A stretch of 64,000 nt of DNA from Galeopsis tetrahit (GCA_963675135.1 OY776131.1:29627881-29691880), one strand, 5' to 3'; numbered from the stretch's first letter, positions 32,682 through 45,125 are shown. The notes: generated by a model not told the origin, from the sequence alone. Numbers and translations are program-made.

Positions 32682-33591
32682 CTATAGGCAAGTAGGGTCT
32701 AGATCAATTAGTCCTAGACTAATGCATAATTCACGAAAACGAGCCTCAGGTAATGGTTTTGTGAAAATATCAGCTCTTTGAAAATCAGTATGAATCTTTT
32801 CCATGCGAATATCCTTATTTTCTACATGATCACGTATGAAATGATGTTTCACATCAACATGCTTACAACGTGTGTGCAACACAGGATTTTGTGTAATGGC
32901 AATGGCACTGTTACTATCACAGAAAATAGGAACATTTGATTCATGTATGTTGTAATCTCTAAGTTGTTGCATGAGCCAAAGTAGTTGACTACAGCAGCTA
33001 CCAGCAGCCATGTACTCGGCTTCAGTAGTAGAGGTAGCCACACTAGTCTGCTTTTTCGAAAACCATGAAATGAGTTTTGTGCCTAAGAATTGACAAGAAC
33101 CAGATGTAGATTTCCTATCTATTCTACAACCACCAAAATCAGAATCTGAGTAGCCACTTAGAGATAAATCATCATTTTAAGGATACCATATACCACGATT
33201 GATGGTTCCTTTCAAATATTTCAGTATCCGTTTAGTGGTTTCCATATGACTCTCTTTTGGATTAGCTTGAAAACGAGCACATACGCCAACAGAAAATGCA
33301 ATATCAGGTCTACTAGCAGTCAAGTACAGTAATGAACCAATAAGACCACGATAATATGTTTGATCAGCACACTTACCATGTTCGTCTGGATCCATCATGT
33401 ACGTAGGTAGCATAGGTACTCCAGTAGACTTGCATGTCTTGATACCATACTTGTCTAGTAGATTTCTAGTATACTTTGCTTGATTTATGAAAATCCCTTC
33501 AGGAGTCTGTTTTACTTGAAGACCAAGAAAGTAATTCATTTCACCCATCATGGACATCTCAAATTTACTTTGCATGAGTGTTGAAAAACTT
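32682..33591 (-). pseudogene. pol: Pol of element E, C-terminal part (RT end and RNase H)
   Basis: Continues from 52375 across element F. It shows the RT segment MMGEMNYFLGLQVKQ, then RNase H (SDSDFGG, KQTSVATSTTEAEYMAAGS, CKHVDVKHHFIRDH) and ends DPTCL at 32682. A TAA at 33177-33179 interrupts the frame before RNase H. The five bases 33587-33591 (AACTT) are duplicated at 52375-52379 by the insertion of F. Confidence 0.88.
33587..33591. repeat. Target-site duplication of element F, left copy
   Basis: AACTT directly before TGTTGGGATA; repeated at 52375-52379. Confidence 0.92.
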
Positions 33592-34949
33592 TGTTGGGAT
33601 ATGAATCCTATAAACAATGTTCTAATTGATGATTATATGTTTTGATGGCCAAAAGTAACTTTAGAGTTAATGATATATGTGATTATATGTTTGTATATGT
33701 GAGATACATGATATAAGATTACTGATCTTAATGTGTTATGTTGTTTAAGTTTACTGATCTTAGTATATTACTAATCTGATATATGAACTGTTTAAGAACT
33801 AAGCTGATGGAAGTATTGTATAGACAGCTTATAGTATAGGACTTAGTTATACTCATCTGTATGTAGTTCAGTTGATGTATAGATAGGTTTTATATTTGTA
33901 AAAGTTGTATTCTATTGTATTCAGCATTGTAATAGTTAGAACAGTAGATTTGATTGAAGTCAGAAGACTAAGAGATGACTAAGAAGACTATTTCAGAGTT
34001 TGAAGAAATCAAGTGAAGTTTTTTAAAGAAGCTGAACAGTTTTGAAGAACTGTGCTGACCAAGAGCAGTAAAACTAAGAAGAGTAGTTTACTGTGCTGAG
34101 TTGGTTTATTTGAAGAATAAGTTTGGATAACTTATTTAAGGCGTAACTGAAGATATATATGAAGATAAGCTGACTTGGAAAGATAAGATAAGTTGGTTAC
34201 AAAAAGAAAGAAGTTACAAAACAAGAAACGGTTATGAGTTAGTTGAGAGTTAGTTCACAAACTGCTAACTATCTTACTAATGCTTATAAATACCGTATGA
34301 TCTTCTACTTGAAAAGACTACTGAAACTACTACTACTCAAAGTGTTCAAGAGAAAATCAAGAAGCATTCAAGTATTCAAGCACTCACAGAGTTGAAGATT
34401 GAAGAACTGAAGAAAAGCCACAGATCTGATTTGAAGAAACAAAGGCTATCATCAAGAGAAGTTTTACTTTTCATTTTAAGTTTGTATTGTTGTAAACAAG
34501 TGTGCTAGTTACTTGTGAAATTACTAGTTGATCGAAGATATACCTGGTGGTGTAATCGACAAGATCGAAGTCTTAATCTTGGGACTCTAAGCTACAAGTA
34601 CTCAAGTGGAAAAGAGTAATAAAACATCGCAACTGGAGTTGTGAGAGTGGATGTAGACATTTGTCGAACCACTATAAAAATCTTGTGTTCTTTACTGTTT
34701 ATGTTTTGATTAACTGTTGATATATTTGTTGAATAAGAACAGTAAGTTTTCTAAAGAAAAGATTTAAAGAAAAGTTGAGTATAAAAGCTAACTGTTTAGT
34801 ACTGAGCTGATTTTAAGAACAGTACTGTACAGAACACATTTCCGCACTTAAACTCTGATATTTTGATAGAATTTGAAAAGTCTATTCACCCCTCCCCTCT
34901 AGACTTTTTCTTAGCTTACTCAATCTTAACTCAACTTTTGGGACCAACA
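33592..34949 (+). repeat. 5' LTR of element F (1358 bp)
   Basis: TGTTGGGATA to GGGACCAACA, followed two bases later by the primer-binding site. TATA at 34285-34292. Confidence 0.95.
34285..34292 (+). promoter_or_regulatory. LTR TATA box, element F 5' LTR
   Basis: TATAAATA followed by CCGTATGATCTTC; repeated in the other two LTRs of F. Confidence 0.7.
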
Positions 34950-34951
34950 AG

Positions 34952-34963
34952 TGGTATCAGAGC
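34952..34963 (+). promoter_or_regulatory. Primer-binding site of element F (tRNA-iMet)
   Basis: TGGTATCAGAGC two bases after the LTR end. Confidence 0.95.
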
Positions 34964-35110
34964 AGTAGTTCTTTGGACTGCTGTTTCTTGATAACCTTGT
35001 AGACTTTGGGGAAAGTCTAATTGTCTCTCATTACTGATACTTGTTTCTTGATCTTACTTGTCTTTCTTGACCTATCTGTCATACTACTGATCTTAATTGA
35101 CTACTCTATC

Positions 35111-37624
35111 ATGGAAGAAACTAACATCAATAAACTTCCAAAGTTCAAAGTTGCAGATTACGATTACTGGAAACTAAGGATGGAGGCCATCTTTAGTTCA
35201 ACCCATGATCTAATGATGTCTGCGATCAAAGAAGGGCCTATTACTACCATGATACCCAACACTGCAAATCTGGAGCCTTCAAAAGCCATTGGTGTTCTCG
35301 TGCCAAAATCCAGGTTAGATTTAACTGCTGAAGAGATGAGGCAGAACAATCTAGACAGCTTGGCAAAGAATTACATTTTGCACACCCTTCCCAACGAGTA
35401 TCTTGGGAAAGTGGTTAAATGTAAATCAGCCAAAGAGATGTGGGACAAGTTAGCTATCATTTGGGAGGGAACTTCTCTTATAAAGGAAAGCAAACTATCC
35501 ACTGCTGTCCAGAAGTTCGAATCATTTAAAATTAAGCCTGGTGAAACAATAGACCAGCTCGATACTCGTTTTACCAAGATTATGAATGATCTGGATGTTT
35601 TAGGCAAGACTTATACCAATAGGGAGATCAATTTACGTATCCTTAAAGCCTTAGATGAAAGGTGGAAAATGGTCACACTGATCATTAAAAACACTCAGGA
35701 TATAGATAACTGGTCTGCTGAAACTACCTTCCAAACCCTTCAGGCACATGAGTTCGAATTGGATGAAGAGGATCCAATAGTTAGTGGTGATAGGGTTAAG
35801 GAAATCTCCAAGAACATTGCACTTAAGGCATCTACCTCTAAGAAGCCTAGATCATCTGTGTCTAAGTCCTCAAGCATAAAAGATGAACTAGAGAGTACTG
35901 ATCTTGATCTTAAGGATCAGTTGAACTTAATGATTAAGAGGTTTGACAAACTTAACAAGAGGTATGGTAGATACAAAAGATTCTATAAGGACACTCAGGG
36001 CTCTAATAACAGGGACTCTTCTAGGACCAGAAGGGATCACAAATCTTCTGAAAGGAGAGATGAGATCTCTAATGAGAAAAGAAGAGATAGGAACTCTACT
36101 GATAGAAAGGACAGGAACCGATATCACTCTCCTACTAAACGTTCTACTAATGAACCTCTGTGTTATAACTGTGAAAAGCCAGGTCATTACATCCATGAAT
36201 GTCCTGATCTGAGTGCTGAAGACAGAAGAGAAAGGAAAGCAAGGAGAGATCGCAAATATGCAAAGGGTAAGAGGGCAATGGTGGCTAACAATGAATCTGA
36301 TACAGATTCAGATGAGTTGACATCCTCCTCCTCTGATTACCCTTCCAGCAGTGAGAAAGAAGTCTTCATTGCAGATGATGGACTGGTCATGATGGCAAAA
36401 ATAGATCAAGAGGTATCATCTGTCACATCTTTTCAATCTTGTGATGAATCAGATTCTGATTCTGATTTATGTGACACTGCTGATAGTAGTGTAGGGAGTA
36501 GTCTTCACCATTCCAATGGAATGGATGAAGAAGACCTCCTACCAGCTAACAAAGCATTCATAGAAATCAGTGATGAGAACATATCTTTAAGACAAGAAAT
36601 CATGAGTCTTAGAGAAGCTCAAATGAAAGTGGATCCTAATATAACTATTCTAAATGCACGACTATCAGAAGAGTTGTCCCAACTCAAAGATAAATATGCA
36701 TCTATGGACAAGTTATATCAGGGTATGCTTCATACACAAGCTAAAGAGACAAATGAGTTCAATGACTTAAAGATTAAATGTGAAAAACTTGAAGAGCGCA
36801 ATAGATTCTTAGAATCTGAAGTACTGAGCTTGGATCTGAAGCTATCTGATATGATTAACTCTTCTAAGATTAATCAAACATTATCAGACAGATACAGAGC
36901 TCTTTATGATAAGAGTGGAATAGGTACTGATCTGCCTAGTCCCTCTACTTCAGGCATTAAGAACACTACTGGAGCAAGTTCAAGTTCTTTGAAACTAGAT
37001 AAAGGAAAAGAACCTATGATCTATGATAATGAACCAAACTCCAAAGTACAGTCTAAATACATTCCTCCTAATGCCAAGAATGGTAAACAGAAGAATGGAT
37101 CTAGACCAGTACAGTCAAGACCGTACCAGAAGAGTTCTACTCCTCTGACCAGAGCTGAAAAGTCCTGGAATCAGAAGAGGCAGACTCAGAACAGTAGGTC
37201 AAGACAAACTCAGGCAAGTTGGAAACAGCCTAGACCTCCTTTCATAAGGCAGTCTCAGCTGTACTCAACTAAAACTAGGAAATTTGTGCCTCATTATCAT
37301 AACAAACCTGTTCTTTATCCTCCACCTTTATCTTATGATATCATTGGAGAAGAAAGACCAAAACGCATTTATAAGCCGTATGGTCCACAGGCTTTTAGGC
37401 CATATGCAAGCTATTACAGACATACTGATCTTCCTGAAAAAGGGATAGAACCAAGGAAAGGCTATCTCAGAAAAATAGATCCTAAGTCTGCTGATAATTT
37501 GGATAAGGTCAATAAAGTACTGTTCTGTGATAAGCATGGTAGAAAACTTGAGAGGTCTCAATTATTCAAAACTTCAATGTTTATTTGGATACCTCTTACT
37601 ACTAACCCCCAAGGACCCCAATAA
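35111..37624 (+). CDS. gag: Gag of element F, intact (837 aa)
   Basis: I start at ATG 35111 (MEETNINKLPKFKVADYDYWK), which aligns with gag starts in B, C and E; the frame is open further upstream but without a matching start. It has the copia-type gag region (LHTLPNEYLGKVV, KEMWDKLAIIWEGT), an RS/RD-rich basic stretch, a CCHC knuckle at residues 351-364 (CYNCEKPGHYIHEC), an acidic serine-rich stretch, a coiled-coil, and a tail ending TTNPQGPQ with TAA at 37622-37624. It packages element RNA. Pol lies in a different frame just downstream, so pol expression needs a frame change or internal initiation. Confidence 0.93.
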   Translation: MEETNINKLPKFKVADYDYWKLRMEAIFSSTHDLMMSAIKEGPITTMIPNTANLEPSKAIGVLVPKSRLDLTAEEMRQNNLDSLAKNYILHTLPNEYLGKVVKCKSAKEMWDKLAIIWEGTSLIKESKLSTAVQKFESFKIKPGETIDQLDTRFTKIMNDLDVLGKTYTNREINLRILKALDERWKMVTLIIKNTQDIDNWSAETTFQTLQAHEFELDEEDPIVSGDRVKEISKNIALKASTSKKPRSSVSKSSSIKDELESTDLDLKDQLNLMIKRFDKLNKRYGRYKRFYKDTQGSNNRDSSRTRRDHKSSERRDEISNEKRRDRNSTDRKDRNRYHSPTKRSTNEPLCYNCEKPGHYIHECPDLSAEDRRERKARRDRKYAKGKRAMVANNESDTDSDELTSSSSDYPSSSEKEVFIADDGLVMMAKIDQEVSSVTSFQSCDESDSDSDLCDTADSSVGSSLHHSNGMDEEDLLPANKAFIEISDENISLRQEIMSLREAQMKVDPNITILNARLSEELSQLKDKYASMDKLYQGMLHTQAKETNEFNDLKIKCEKLEERNRFLESEVLSLDLKLSDMINSSKINQTLSDRYRALYDKSGIGTDLPSPSTSGIKNTTGASSSSLKLDKGKEPMIYDNEPNSKVQSKYIPPNAKNGKQKNGSRPVQSRPYQKSSTPLTRAEKSWNQKRQTQNSRSRQTQASWKQPRPPFIRQSQLYSTKTRKFVPHYHNKPVLYPPPLSYDIIGEERPKRIYKPYGPQAFRPYASYYRHTDLPEKGIEPRKGYLRKIDPKSADNLDKVNKVLFCDKHGRKLERSQLFKTSMFIWIPLTTNPQGPQ

Positions 37625-37656
37625 AGAAAGGGTACCTAAATTATTAAGATCACTAC

Positions 37657-40600
37657 TTGCAGGGTCGACTGGATCTTTACAAGAAAGGTGGCTCAGTTGG
37701 AGAAACTTGGTACATAGACAGTGGGTGTTCTCACCACATGACTGGTACCAAGACTCTCCTTTCTGACTATCATGAGAAGGAAGGACCAAAGGTGATCTTT
37801 GGAGATAGTTCTATGGCAATCACAAAAGGATTTGGATACATCAAGAATGGAGATGTAGAGATTCATGATGTCTCTTATGTTGAAGGTCTGAAATATAATT
37901 TGTTATCTGTCTCTCAATTTTGTGACAGGGGTTACAAAGTTTACTTCAAAAGCACCAAATGTGAAATCTGGGATAAAAGAACACATACAATTCTACTAGT
38001 TGGAGTTAGACAGGGCAGTGTCTACATTGTAAATTGGAATAGTTGTCCTAGGGATGCTTGCCTTCTTTCTAAAAGTCCTAAAGAAATCAGTTGGCTATGG
38101 CACAGACGCTTATGCCATCTGAACTTTAAGATTATTAACAAGATTGCAAGAAACTACCTTGTTGAAGGTATCCCTAATGAAATCTATTTCAAATCACAAG
38201 TGTGTGATGCATGCCAAAAAGGTAAACAGGTAAAGGTTTCCTTTAAGTCAATTCCCACTCTTTCTACTTGTAGAGTCTTAGAACTCTTGCACATGGATTT
38301 ACATGGTCCAATAAAACCTCCTACACTGAATGGTAGAAGGTACACTTTGGTTGTGGTAGATGATTATTCAAAGTACACTTGGACAATCTTCCTACACAAA
38401 AAGAGTGATACACAAACCCAACTACCAGATTTGTTAAAGAGGTTGCAAGTAGAAAAAGGTCAGCCCATTGTCAAGATCAGGAGTGACAAGGGGACTGAGT
38501 TTATAAACTGCTATATTAAAGAATTTTGTTCTAAGTCTGGAATTCAGCATTTGACAAGTGCAGCCAGGACACCCCAACAAAATGGTGTAGCTGAGAGAAG
38601 AAACAGAACACTAAAAGAAGCATGCAGAACCATGCTTGCTGAGTACAACACACCACAGAAGTTCTGGGCTGAGGCAATCAACACTGCCTGTCACACTCAG
38701 AACAGATGTGCATTCAACAAAGTACATGGTAAAACTCCTTATGAGGTATGGAAAGGTAGAAAACCAAGAATTTCATATTTTCATATCTTTGGATGTAAGT
38801 GCTTTATTCATAACAATGGAAAGAGCAAATTAAATGCTTTTGATGCCAAAGCTGATCAAGGAATATTCTTAGGATATTCTTCTACAAGCAAGGCATTTAG
38901 AGTATTTAATTACTCTACTCTATGTGTAGAAGAAACACCCCATGTTGTCTTTGATGAAGTTGTACAGGACTCTGCTGATCATTAGATCAGTAAGAAAATT
39001 GATGATCTGACCATTCAAACTGATAAAGACAGTGAAGAGACTGAACTCTATGAATCTGTACAAGCCTACAATCCATTTCTGAATGTTCTAAATAAAGATG
39101 ATGATGTAGAAAAGGTAAAAGACAATGGTAAGTCTTCTAGACCAACTGACATGCCTGAATTGGTTGACTGTTCTCCTGTGAATAAACCTGCTGAAAATGA
39201 TAATATTGATATTGATGATTCTGTTATACATGATGTGGATGATGAAAGTATTCCTGTTAAGACTAGAAAAACATGGAAATCTGCTCATTCCACTGATCTG
39301 ATTATTGGTGAATCCAATAAAGGTGTTAAGACCAGAAGACAACTGTTTGATTCTAAACATGAACCAAGTAATTCTCTATTTTGTTGGTGTTGCTTCTTAT
39401 CTTCTATTGAGCCTGCTAATGTGAAAGAAGCTTTATCTGACAGTAACTGGATTATTGCTATGCAAGAAGAATTAAATCAGTTTACTCGAAATGATGTATG
39501 GGAACTCGTAGAGAGACCTACTGATCACAATGTGGTAGGTACAAAGTGGATTTTCAAAAATTAGAAAGATGAGAATGATCTTGTTGTGAGAAACAAAGCC
39601 AGATTAGTGGCTCAGGGCTACTCTCAAGCTGAGGGTATTGACTATGATGAAACATTTGCCCCTGTAGCTAGATTAGAAGCTATAAGATTGTTTCTTGCTT
39701 ATGCTGCTTATATGAAATTCACTGTGTATCAAATGGATGTGAAAAGTGCATTTTTAAATGGTATACTTGTTGAAGAAGTTTATGTAGAACAACCTCCTGG
39801 ATTTGAGGTAAGTGGTAATCAAGTATACAGGTTGAAGAAAGCACTATATGGTCTGAAACAAGCTCCAAGAGCCTGGTATGACACTCTTTCACTATTCTTA
39901 GTTGAAAATGGATTTACTAAGGGCAAAGTGGATCGAACTTTGTTCAGAAGACAAGATGGTACAGACATTTTATTAGTCCAAATTTATGTTGATGATATAA
40001 TATTTGGATCTCCTAACAAGAGCATGAGTGAGAGCTTTTCAAAACTCATGCAAAGCAAGTTTGAAATGTCAATGATGGGAGAAATGACCTATTTTCTTGG
40101 ACTTCAAGTAAAACAATCATCTGATGGTATCTTTATCAATCAAGCAAAATATACAAGAAATTTGTTAGATAAATTTGGTATCAAGACTTCTAAAACAGTT
40201 GGAGTACCTATGCTGCCAACATACAGAATGGATCCTGATGATCAAGGTAAGTCTGCTGACCAATCCTATTACAGAGCTCTAATTGGTTCTCTACTCTATT
40301 TAACTGCTAGTAGGCCAGACATTGCATTTGCAGTAGGTGTATGTGCTAGATTTCAGGCCAACCCCAAAGAAAGTCATGTGGAGACTGCTAAAAGGATATT
40401 GAAATATCTAAAGGGTACCATTAATCGAGGTTTGTGGTATTCTGCAGACGATGATCTATCCCTAAGTGGTTATTCAGATTCTGACTTTGGTGGTTGCAGG
40501 ATAGATAGAAAATCAACTTCTGGTTCATGCCAATTTCTAGGTTCTAAGCTCATATCATGGTTTTCAAAGAAACAAACAAGTGTGGCAACATCTACCACTG

Positions 40601-40941
40601 AGGTAGAATATATGGCTGCAGGAAGTTGTTGTAGTCAGCTTCTTTGGCTAATGCAACAACTTAGAGACTACAACATTGTGGAATCCAATGTACCTATATT
40701 CTGTGACAGCAATAGTGCAATTGCCATCACTCAAAATCCCGTTTTACATACTAGATGCAAGCATGTAGATGTTAGGCATCATTTTATTAGGGATCATGTT
40801 GAAAAGAAAAACATTAGAATGGAAAAGATCCATACTGATATCCAGAGAGCTGACATTTTCACAAAACCTTTGGCTGAAACTAGATTTGGAGAGCTATGCA
40901 TAAGTCTAGGATTGATAGATATGGATCCTGCTTGTATGTAG
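37657..40941 (+). pseudogene. pol: Pol of element F with two nonsense codons
   Basis: One frame from about 37657 to 40941. Protease DSGCSHHMTG, pre-integrase WHRRLCHLNFK with CX2C (CDACQKGK), integrase catalytic core (HMDLHGP, RSDKGTEF, TPQQNGVAERRN), RT (YQMDVKSAFLNG, YVDD at 39985-39996) and RNase H (YSDSDFGG, SVATSTTEVEYMAAGS, KHVDVRHHFIRDH), ending LGLIDMDPACM. TAG at 38983-38985 falls in the acidic linker after integrase, and TAG at 39562-39564 replaces the lysine of an FKNKKDEND-like motif at the start of RT. All catalytic motifs are preserved, so loss looks recent. Confidence 0.93.
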
Positions 40942-42163
40942 AGCTGTATACTAACATTTCAGGTACTGAGCTGATATCAAGATCAGTTCACCAAGAAGGG
41001 TAATTCTGAAGAACAGACCATGTCACGACCTCTACAATCATCACAATAAGGTAAAAAGGTTACTAAGGTGCCTAAATCCCGATGAGGAAGCTGGTAAAGC
41101 TGAGGGAATTGAGAATATACATTTAAGGGAGAATCTATGATTTCTGAAAAATCCTGTATGTTGACTCAGAGCACATGCCACCTTAGAACAAACCTTATAT
41201 AGACCTATTTTAATTATTCTTTACTTTTCTGTACTGTATTTCACCATCTATGCATGAACTAACACTTCTACCAAGGTGAAACAGGCACAGAAGAGGAGTT
41301 CTCCACTGGAGGGGGAACTGATCTGATTACAGATTTGATCTGTCTACAAATCTGATCTGATTACAGTACAAATTTGTCTACAGACATGTTCTGACTATTG
41401 AATTGGTTGGTCTACAGGACTGTTCTGATTACAAAGTTAATTTGTCTACAGAATCTTTCTGACTACAATACCATTCTCTCTACAGAACTGATCTGATTAC
41501 TGATTATAACTGTCTACAGAGCTTATTTAATTACAGGAAAATTTGTCTACAGAATATTTTCAGTACTGATCTGAGAAAGTACTGTGCTGGTATAAAAAAA
41601 AAGGTGAAAATCAGAAGAGTTGGGGAACTGATCTGATGACTACTGAGCTGACCCAACTACTGAGCTGATCTTCAAAAGAGTACTCAGCTGATCACAGTAC
41701 TCAGCTGAACCCAGATAAGTAAAATTCCATATAGTAGTAATAAGAAATTGAAGTATAGTGTGTATGGAAAACAACTGTGCTGATACACATCAGAACAGTA
41801 TCCTGTCTTAGAATTCTTCTAAGGCAAGGACTGTTCAAAGTTAGATTACTTATAGAGAAGATTAATACACTCCTCTATTTTTAACCTAATTTAAAAGGTG
41901 TATTTATCAACACAAGTTGGCTCCAAATTGGAATTGAGCTGTTATGAATCTGGAACGTTTCTCCCAATTTACAACTCAATCCAAACCACACAACGTGGAA
42001 AATCAAAATCAATCCAAGCCCTAGATTTGCCTTGATTTTTTGATTTACACGATCACATTAACTTCTTCTTCTCCATTACTCTAAATCTTTCTGCTAAATT
42101 CTCTAAGCTCAAGCATTTTCGATTCTTCCTACTCTTGCAACTACACTTCTCTATTTCTCTCCT
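40942..42163 (+). other. Pol-to-env spacer of element F
   Basis: 1.2 kb with no gene. Contains a degenerate tandem array (41320-41570), several ACTGAGCTGA / TCAGCTGA motifs (41640-41715), a polypurine-like AGGGGGAACTGATC near 41310, and a strongly CT-rich leader (42060-42160) directly before the ATG at 42164. Confidence 0.7.
41320..41570 (+). repeat. Degenerate tandem array in the spacer of F
   Basis: Units alternate CTGATTACA and GTCTACAGA about every 35-45 bp, seven or so times, with diverged filler. The pattern is clear by eye; the exact unit length varies. Confidence 0.65.
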
Positions 42164-44419
42164 ATGGCGATTATCGATATTCTTAACGAAGAAAATGAAG
42201 TCGCAGGAACTTTTGATTCAACCAGATGGATGAGAGAGAAAGGAATCTTCGTCGAAAACTCCGTTTACTTCACCGGACGTCAGAAAGCTGAGAATCAAGC
42301 CATTCTCACCATGTGTGAAGAATGTGGGCTACGGAAATACCTAGAATCATATCCTGAAAAGGTTTATGAACCTGAGGCGATGGAATTCTTTCTTCAGGTA
42401 CAGGGTGACTCAAACAGCATTCGTTCGATCATTTCTGGCCACAGGGTTGTCATTTCTAAAGAAACCCTTGGAATCGCATTCAATCTACCAGACGGGCCAA
42501 TAGACATTCTGAGCTATATGGCAGGGCAAGAGAAAGTTCGCGTGGGCAGATGGTTGAATGTTGACCCAGCAACGTTATCAAATTTGAAGAAGGACATTCT
42601 TCAAGAGGGTATGCAATTGTTGATGGATATTGCTGGAAAATGCTTGTTAGGGCAACATTTCAGTCAAGACGCTCTCACCAATCTCAAGATTCGCATTATG
42701 GCTGCAATCACTGATCGTGTTGATGGTGATTGGCAAGGATTTCTGCTTGGCAGATTATTGGCTGAAAGAGAGAAAGTGGTATTTGATGAGGTCTCAAGAG
42801 AATTTTCCATTAAATCCATGATGGGTTTTGGAAGTAAATTGAGCATACTGTTGCCTCAATTAGTTGAAAGGAAGATGGATTGGAGTCGTCCAAAAAGATT
42901 TCACCAGGGCAAATTCTTGTTCAAGAAGGAGTCCACTTTGTTTGAACAAAGCCAGAGGAATCAACCACAAGAATCTGGTGGTTCTATGTTCCGTTCTGAC
43001 AATGATGAGCCGGAGTTGAGAACAAAGGCTAGGCATGATCCTCACCGATCTGGATTAAGAAGAGGCCGATCAGCTAGGGCCGTCCCTGAAAAGTCAGAAG
43101 AGTCAGTTGCCAATGTGAAGGAGTCTTCTGTGGAAGAGGTAAGTTCTCCAAGTCTTATCCTTTCACACAAGAGAACTAAAGTTTCTGGTGTTCTTAAACC
43201 CAGAAGAGTCCTCAAGAACACTACCCCTTCTCCCTCAACCTCTCATTCTATTCAAGCCCAACCCCATGAAGCTGAGCCTTCCTGTTCTGAGGAGTCAGTT
43301 CACTACTCTCCTATTCATCAGAACACTCCTCCTTCAACCCCTCAGAACACTTCTTTTCATTCCACTCCTCAAGCTAATCCTCACCATACCCCTACTCCTT
43401 ATTTTTCTCCTGAATTTGAAACCGAACCAGTTCATGATCACTCTACTGAGCATGAACATATACCTTCGTCTGAACCAATTGAAATTACCTCTTCTCCCGA
43501 AACTGAATTCATACAGCCAGAATCAGTGTTCTTGATGGATTATCCTGTTTGTGATAAGGAAGAGAGGATCCGATTTAAGTTGAGAAATGCTCTTCTCAAA
43601 AGTTTTCATGGATTAGATGACAGCACTAGAACCTTTGAGCAACTTCTAAGGATAGGTACTTGGGTATATCTTAGAAGTATAGGTCTAGATCAGCTGATGG
43701 TTGTTGCTGAAGGTATGGGTGGTCTTTCTGTGTTTCATGATTGGGAACAAGAACAGAAAGAAGCTGCAGATGTTAATTCTTATACTGAGTTATCAAATTT
43801 GGAATCTGTTATTCAGTTGATTGAAAGAATAACTGGTTGCAAATATTCCATTGTTAAGTCTGCTGATGTGGATGTTGATACTGATGTCAACATGGATGCG
43901 GATGATGCTGAAGTTAAACATTCTGATAATCAAGCTGATGTTGAAGCTGATGTTGAAGCTGATTATGAAGCTGATTATGAAGCTGATACTAATGCAACTG
44001 AGATGTTTGAGAACACAGTTGTAGCTGAAGACACTGAGGTCTTAAAGGAACAATCTTTGGGTGCTAATGAGTTGGAGAGCACACCAATTGATGTTGATCA
44101 GAATACTGTGCTTGATGATGTTCAAGAGACAGTAAGAACAGTTCCTTCTGAGACAGCTCAGGAGAACTCTAGCTTTGAATTGTTGAAAAAGCATAATGAA
44201 GAGTTACAAAGTAAGCTGGATGATACTTTGAAGAGGTTTCAACAAGCCACTGAAAAGTTGGAAAGTTTGACTGCTGCAAATTCTTATGACAAGATAATGG
44301 AATTCACTATGAATAAAATCTATGATCTGCATAGATTACAAGAAAAGTCACTTTCTACTGAGCTGCAAAAGAAAGTAGAGATACTTTTAACACCCTTGAA
44401 GGAATGGCAAGATGAAGCC

Positions 44420-44432
44420 AAAAAGGGGGAAG
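44420..44432 (+). promoter_or_regulatory. Internal polypurine tract in env-position ORF (F)
   Basis: AAAAAGGGGGAAG, the same 13 bases at the same codons as in A, B and C, although the surrounding sequence of this family is strongly diverged. Confidence 0.55.
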
Positions 44433-44607
44433 TAAAAGTAATGAAAGTGATGGAACAAACTCAATCACAACAAGCTCAATTGGTTGTGAGTCAAGATGAG
44501 TTGAAAGTCAGCATTGATGATTTGAAAGAAGAAATCATCAGTCTGAAGCTAAAGTTACAAAATCCTGATTATCCTGATTCTGTTACTCAAGAAACAACAG
44601 CTACTCA

Positions 44608-44610
44608 GAA
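44608..44610. repeat. Target-site duplication of the CACTA element, left copy
   Basis: GAA directly before CACTACTAC; repeated at 48619-48621. Three bases is the CACTA rule. Confidence 0.88.
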
Positions 44611-44641
44611 CACTACTACAAAAATGGGTTGTAGAGACGCC
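44611..44641 (+). repeat. CACTA left terminal inverted repeat
   Basis: CACTACTACAAAAATGGG pairs with the inverted right end CACTAGTAGAAAAACACC, then GTAG..ACGC in both. Confidence 0.85.
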
Positions 44642-44659
44642 CGAATGTGTCACTAAAAG

Positions 44660-45030
44660 AAACCTTTAATGACGCTTTTCATATGGTGACGCTTTGGCTA
44701 AGCGTCACCTGATTTGGCGTTTCTTTAGGTTGTTAACGTGACGCTTTTAAAGCGTCGCCATTAATAATCTTTGTGACGCTGACCAGCATCACAACGATGT
44801 GCTTTAGTGATGCTTTCTTGCGTCACAAAATAATTATAACTAATTAAACCACCTCGTTTAGTGACCCATTATGCGTCATAGTAACACTATTTAGTGACGC
44901 TAGCCAACATTCTCACAATGTGCTTTAGAGATACATTTTCTCGTGTCACGAAAAGTTTATAATAACTAACATAACCAACTCGTTCAATGACAATTTTATG
45001 CATCATAATAACATATTTTGTGATGCTCTC
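44660..45030. repeat. CACTA left sub-terminal repeat array
   Basis: At least eight copies of GACGCT, GTGACGC, AGCGTC or one-base variants in both orientations; one pair, GTGACGCT and AGCGTCAC around 44686-44708, forms a stem-loop. Confidence 0.75.
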
Positions 45031-45125
45031 GTCGCCAATTTAAAATAATAATCAAATTTTCATAAAATACTAACGAATCATTCATACATTGCCAATCAAT
45101 CATCATAAAGGTCAAATGTATTTTA

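Larger units (their letters stand above)
42164..44610 (+). pseudogene. Env-position ORF of element F, N-terminal part
   Basis: Starts at ATG 42164 (MAIIDILNEENEVAGTFDST), homologous to MAIIEIYDEK of B and C. The N-terminal globular region (YEPEAMEFFLQVQ, ISGHRVVISKETL, LLGQHFSQDALTNLKIRIMA) resembles the plant transposon-protein domain. Then come a basic stretch, a P/S/T-rich disordered part, DYPVCDKEERIRFKLRN, an acidic repeat region (DVEADVEADYEADYEAD), and a coiled-coil with the internal polypurine tract at 44420-44432. The CACTA element interrupts it at 44611. The frame continues at 48622. Confidence 0.9.

Noticed and set aside
42664..43535. Antisense and alternate-frame ORFs within the F env-position ORF
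   Set aside because: Overlap a better supported conserved frame; composition is proline/leucine from a frame shift of the P/S/T-rich part.
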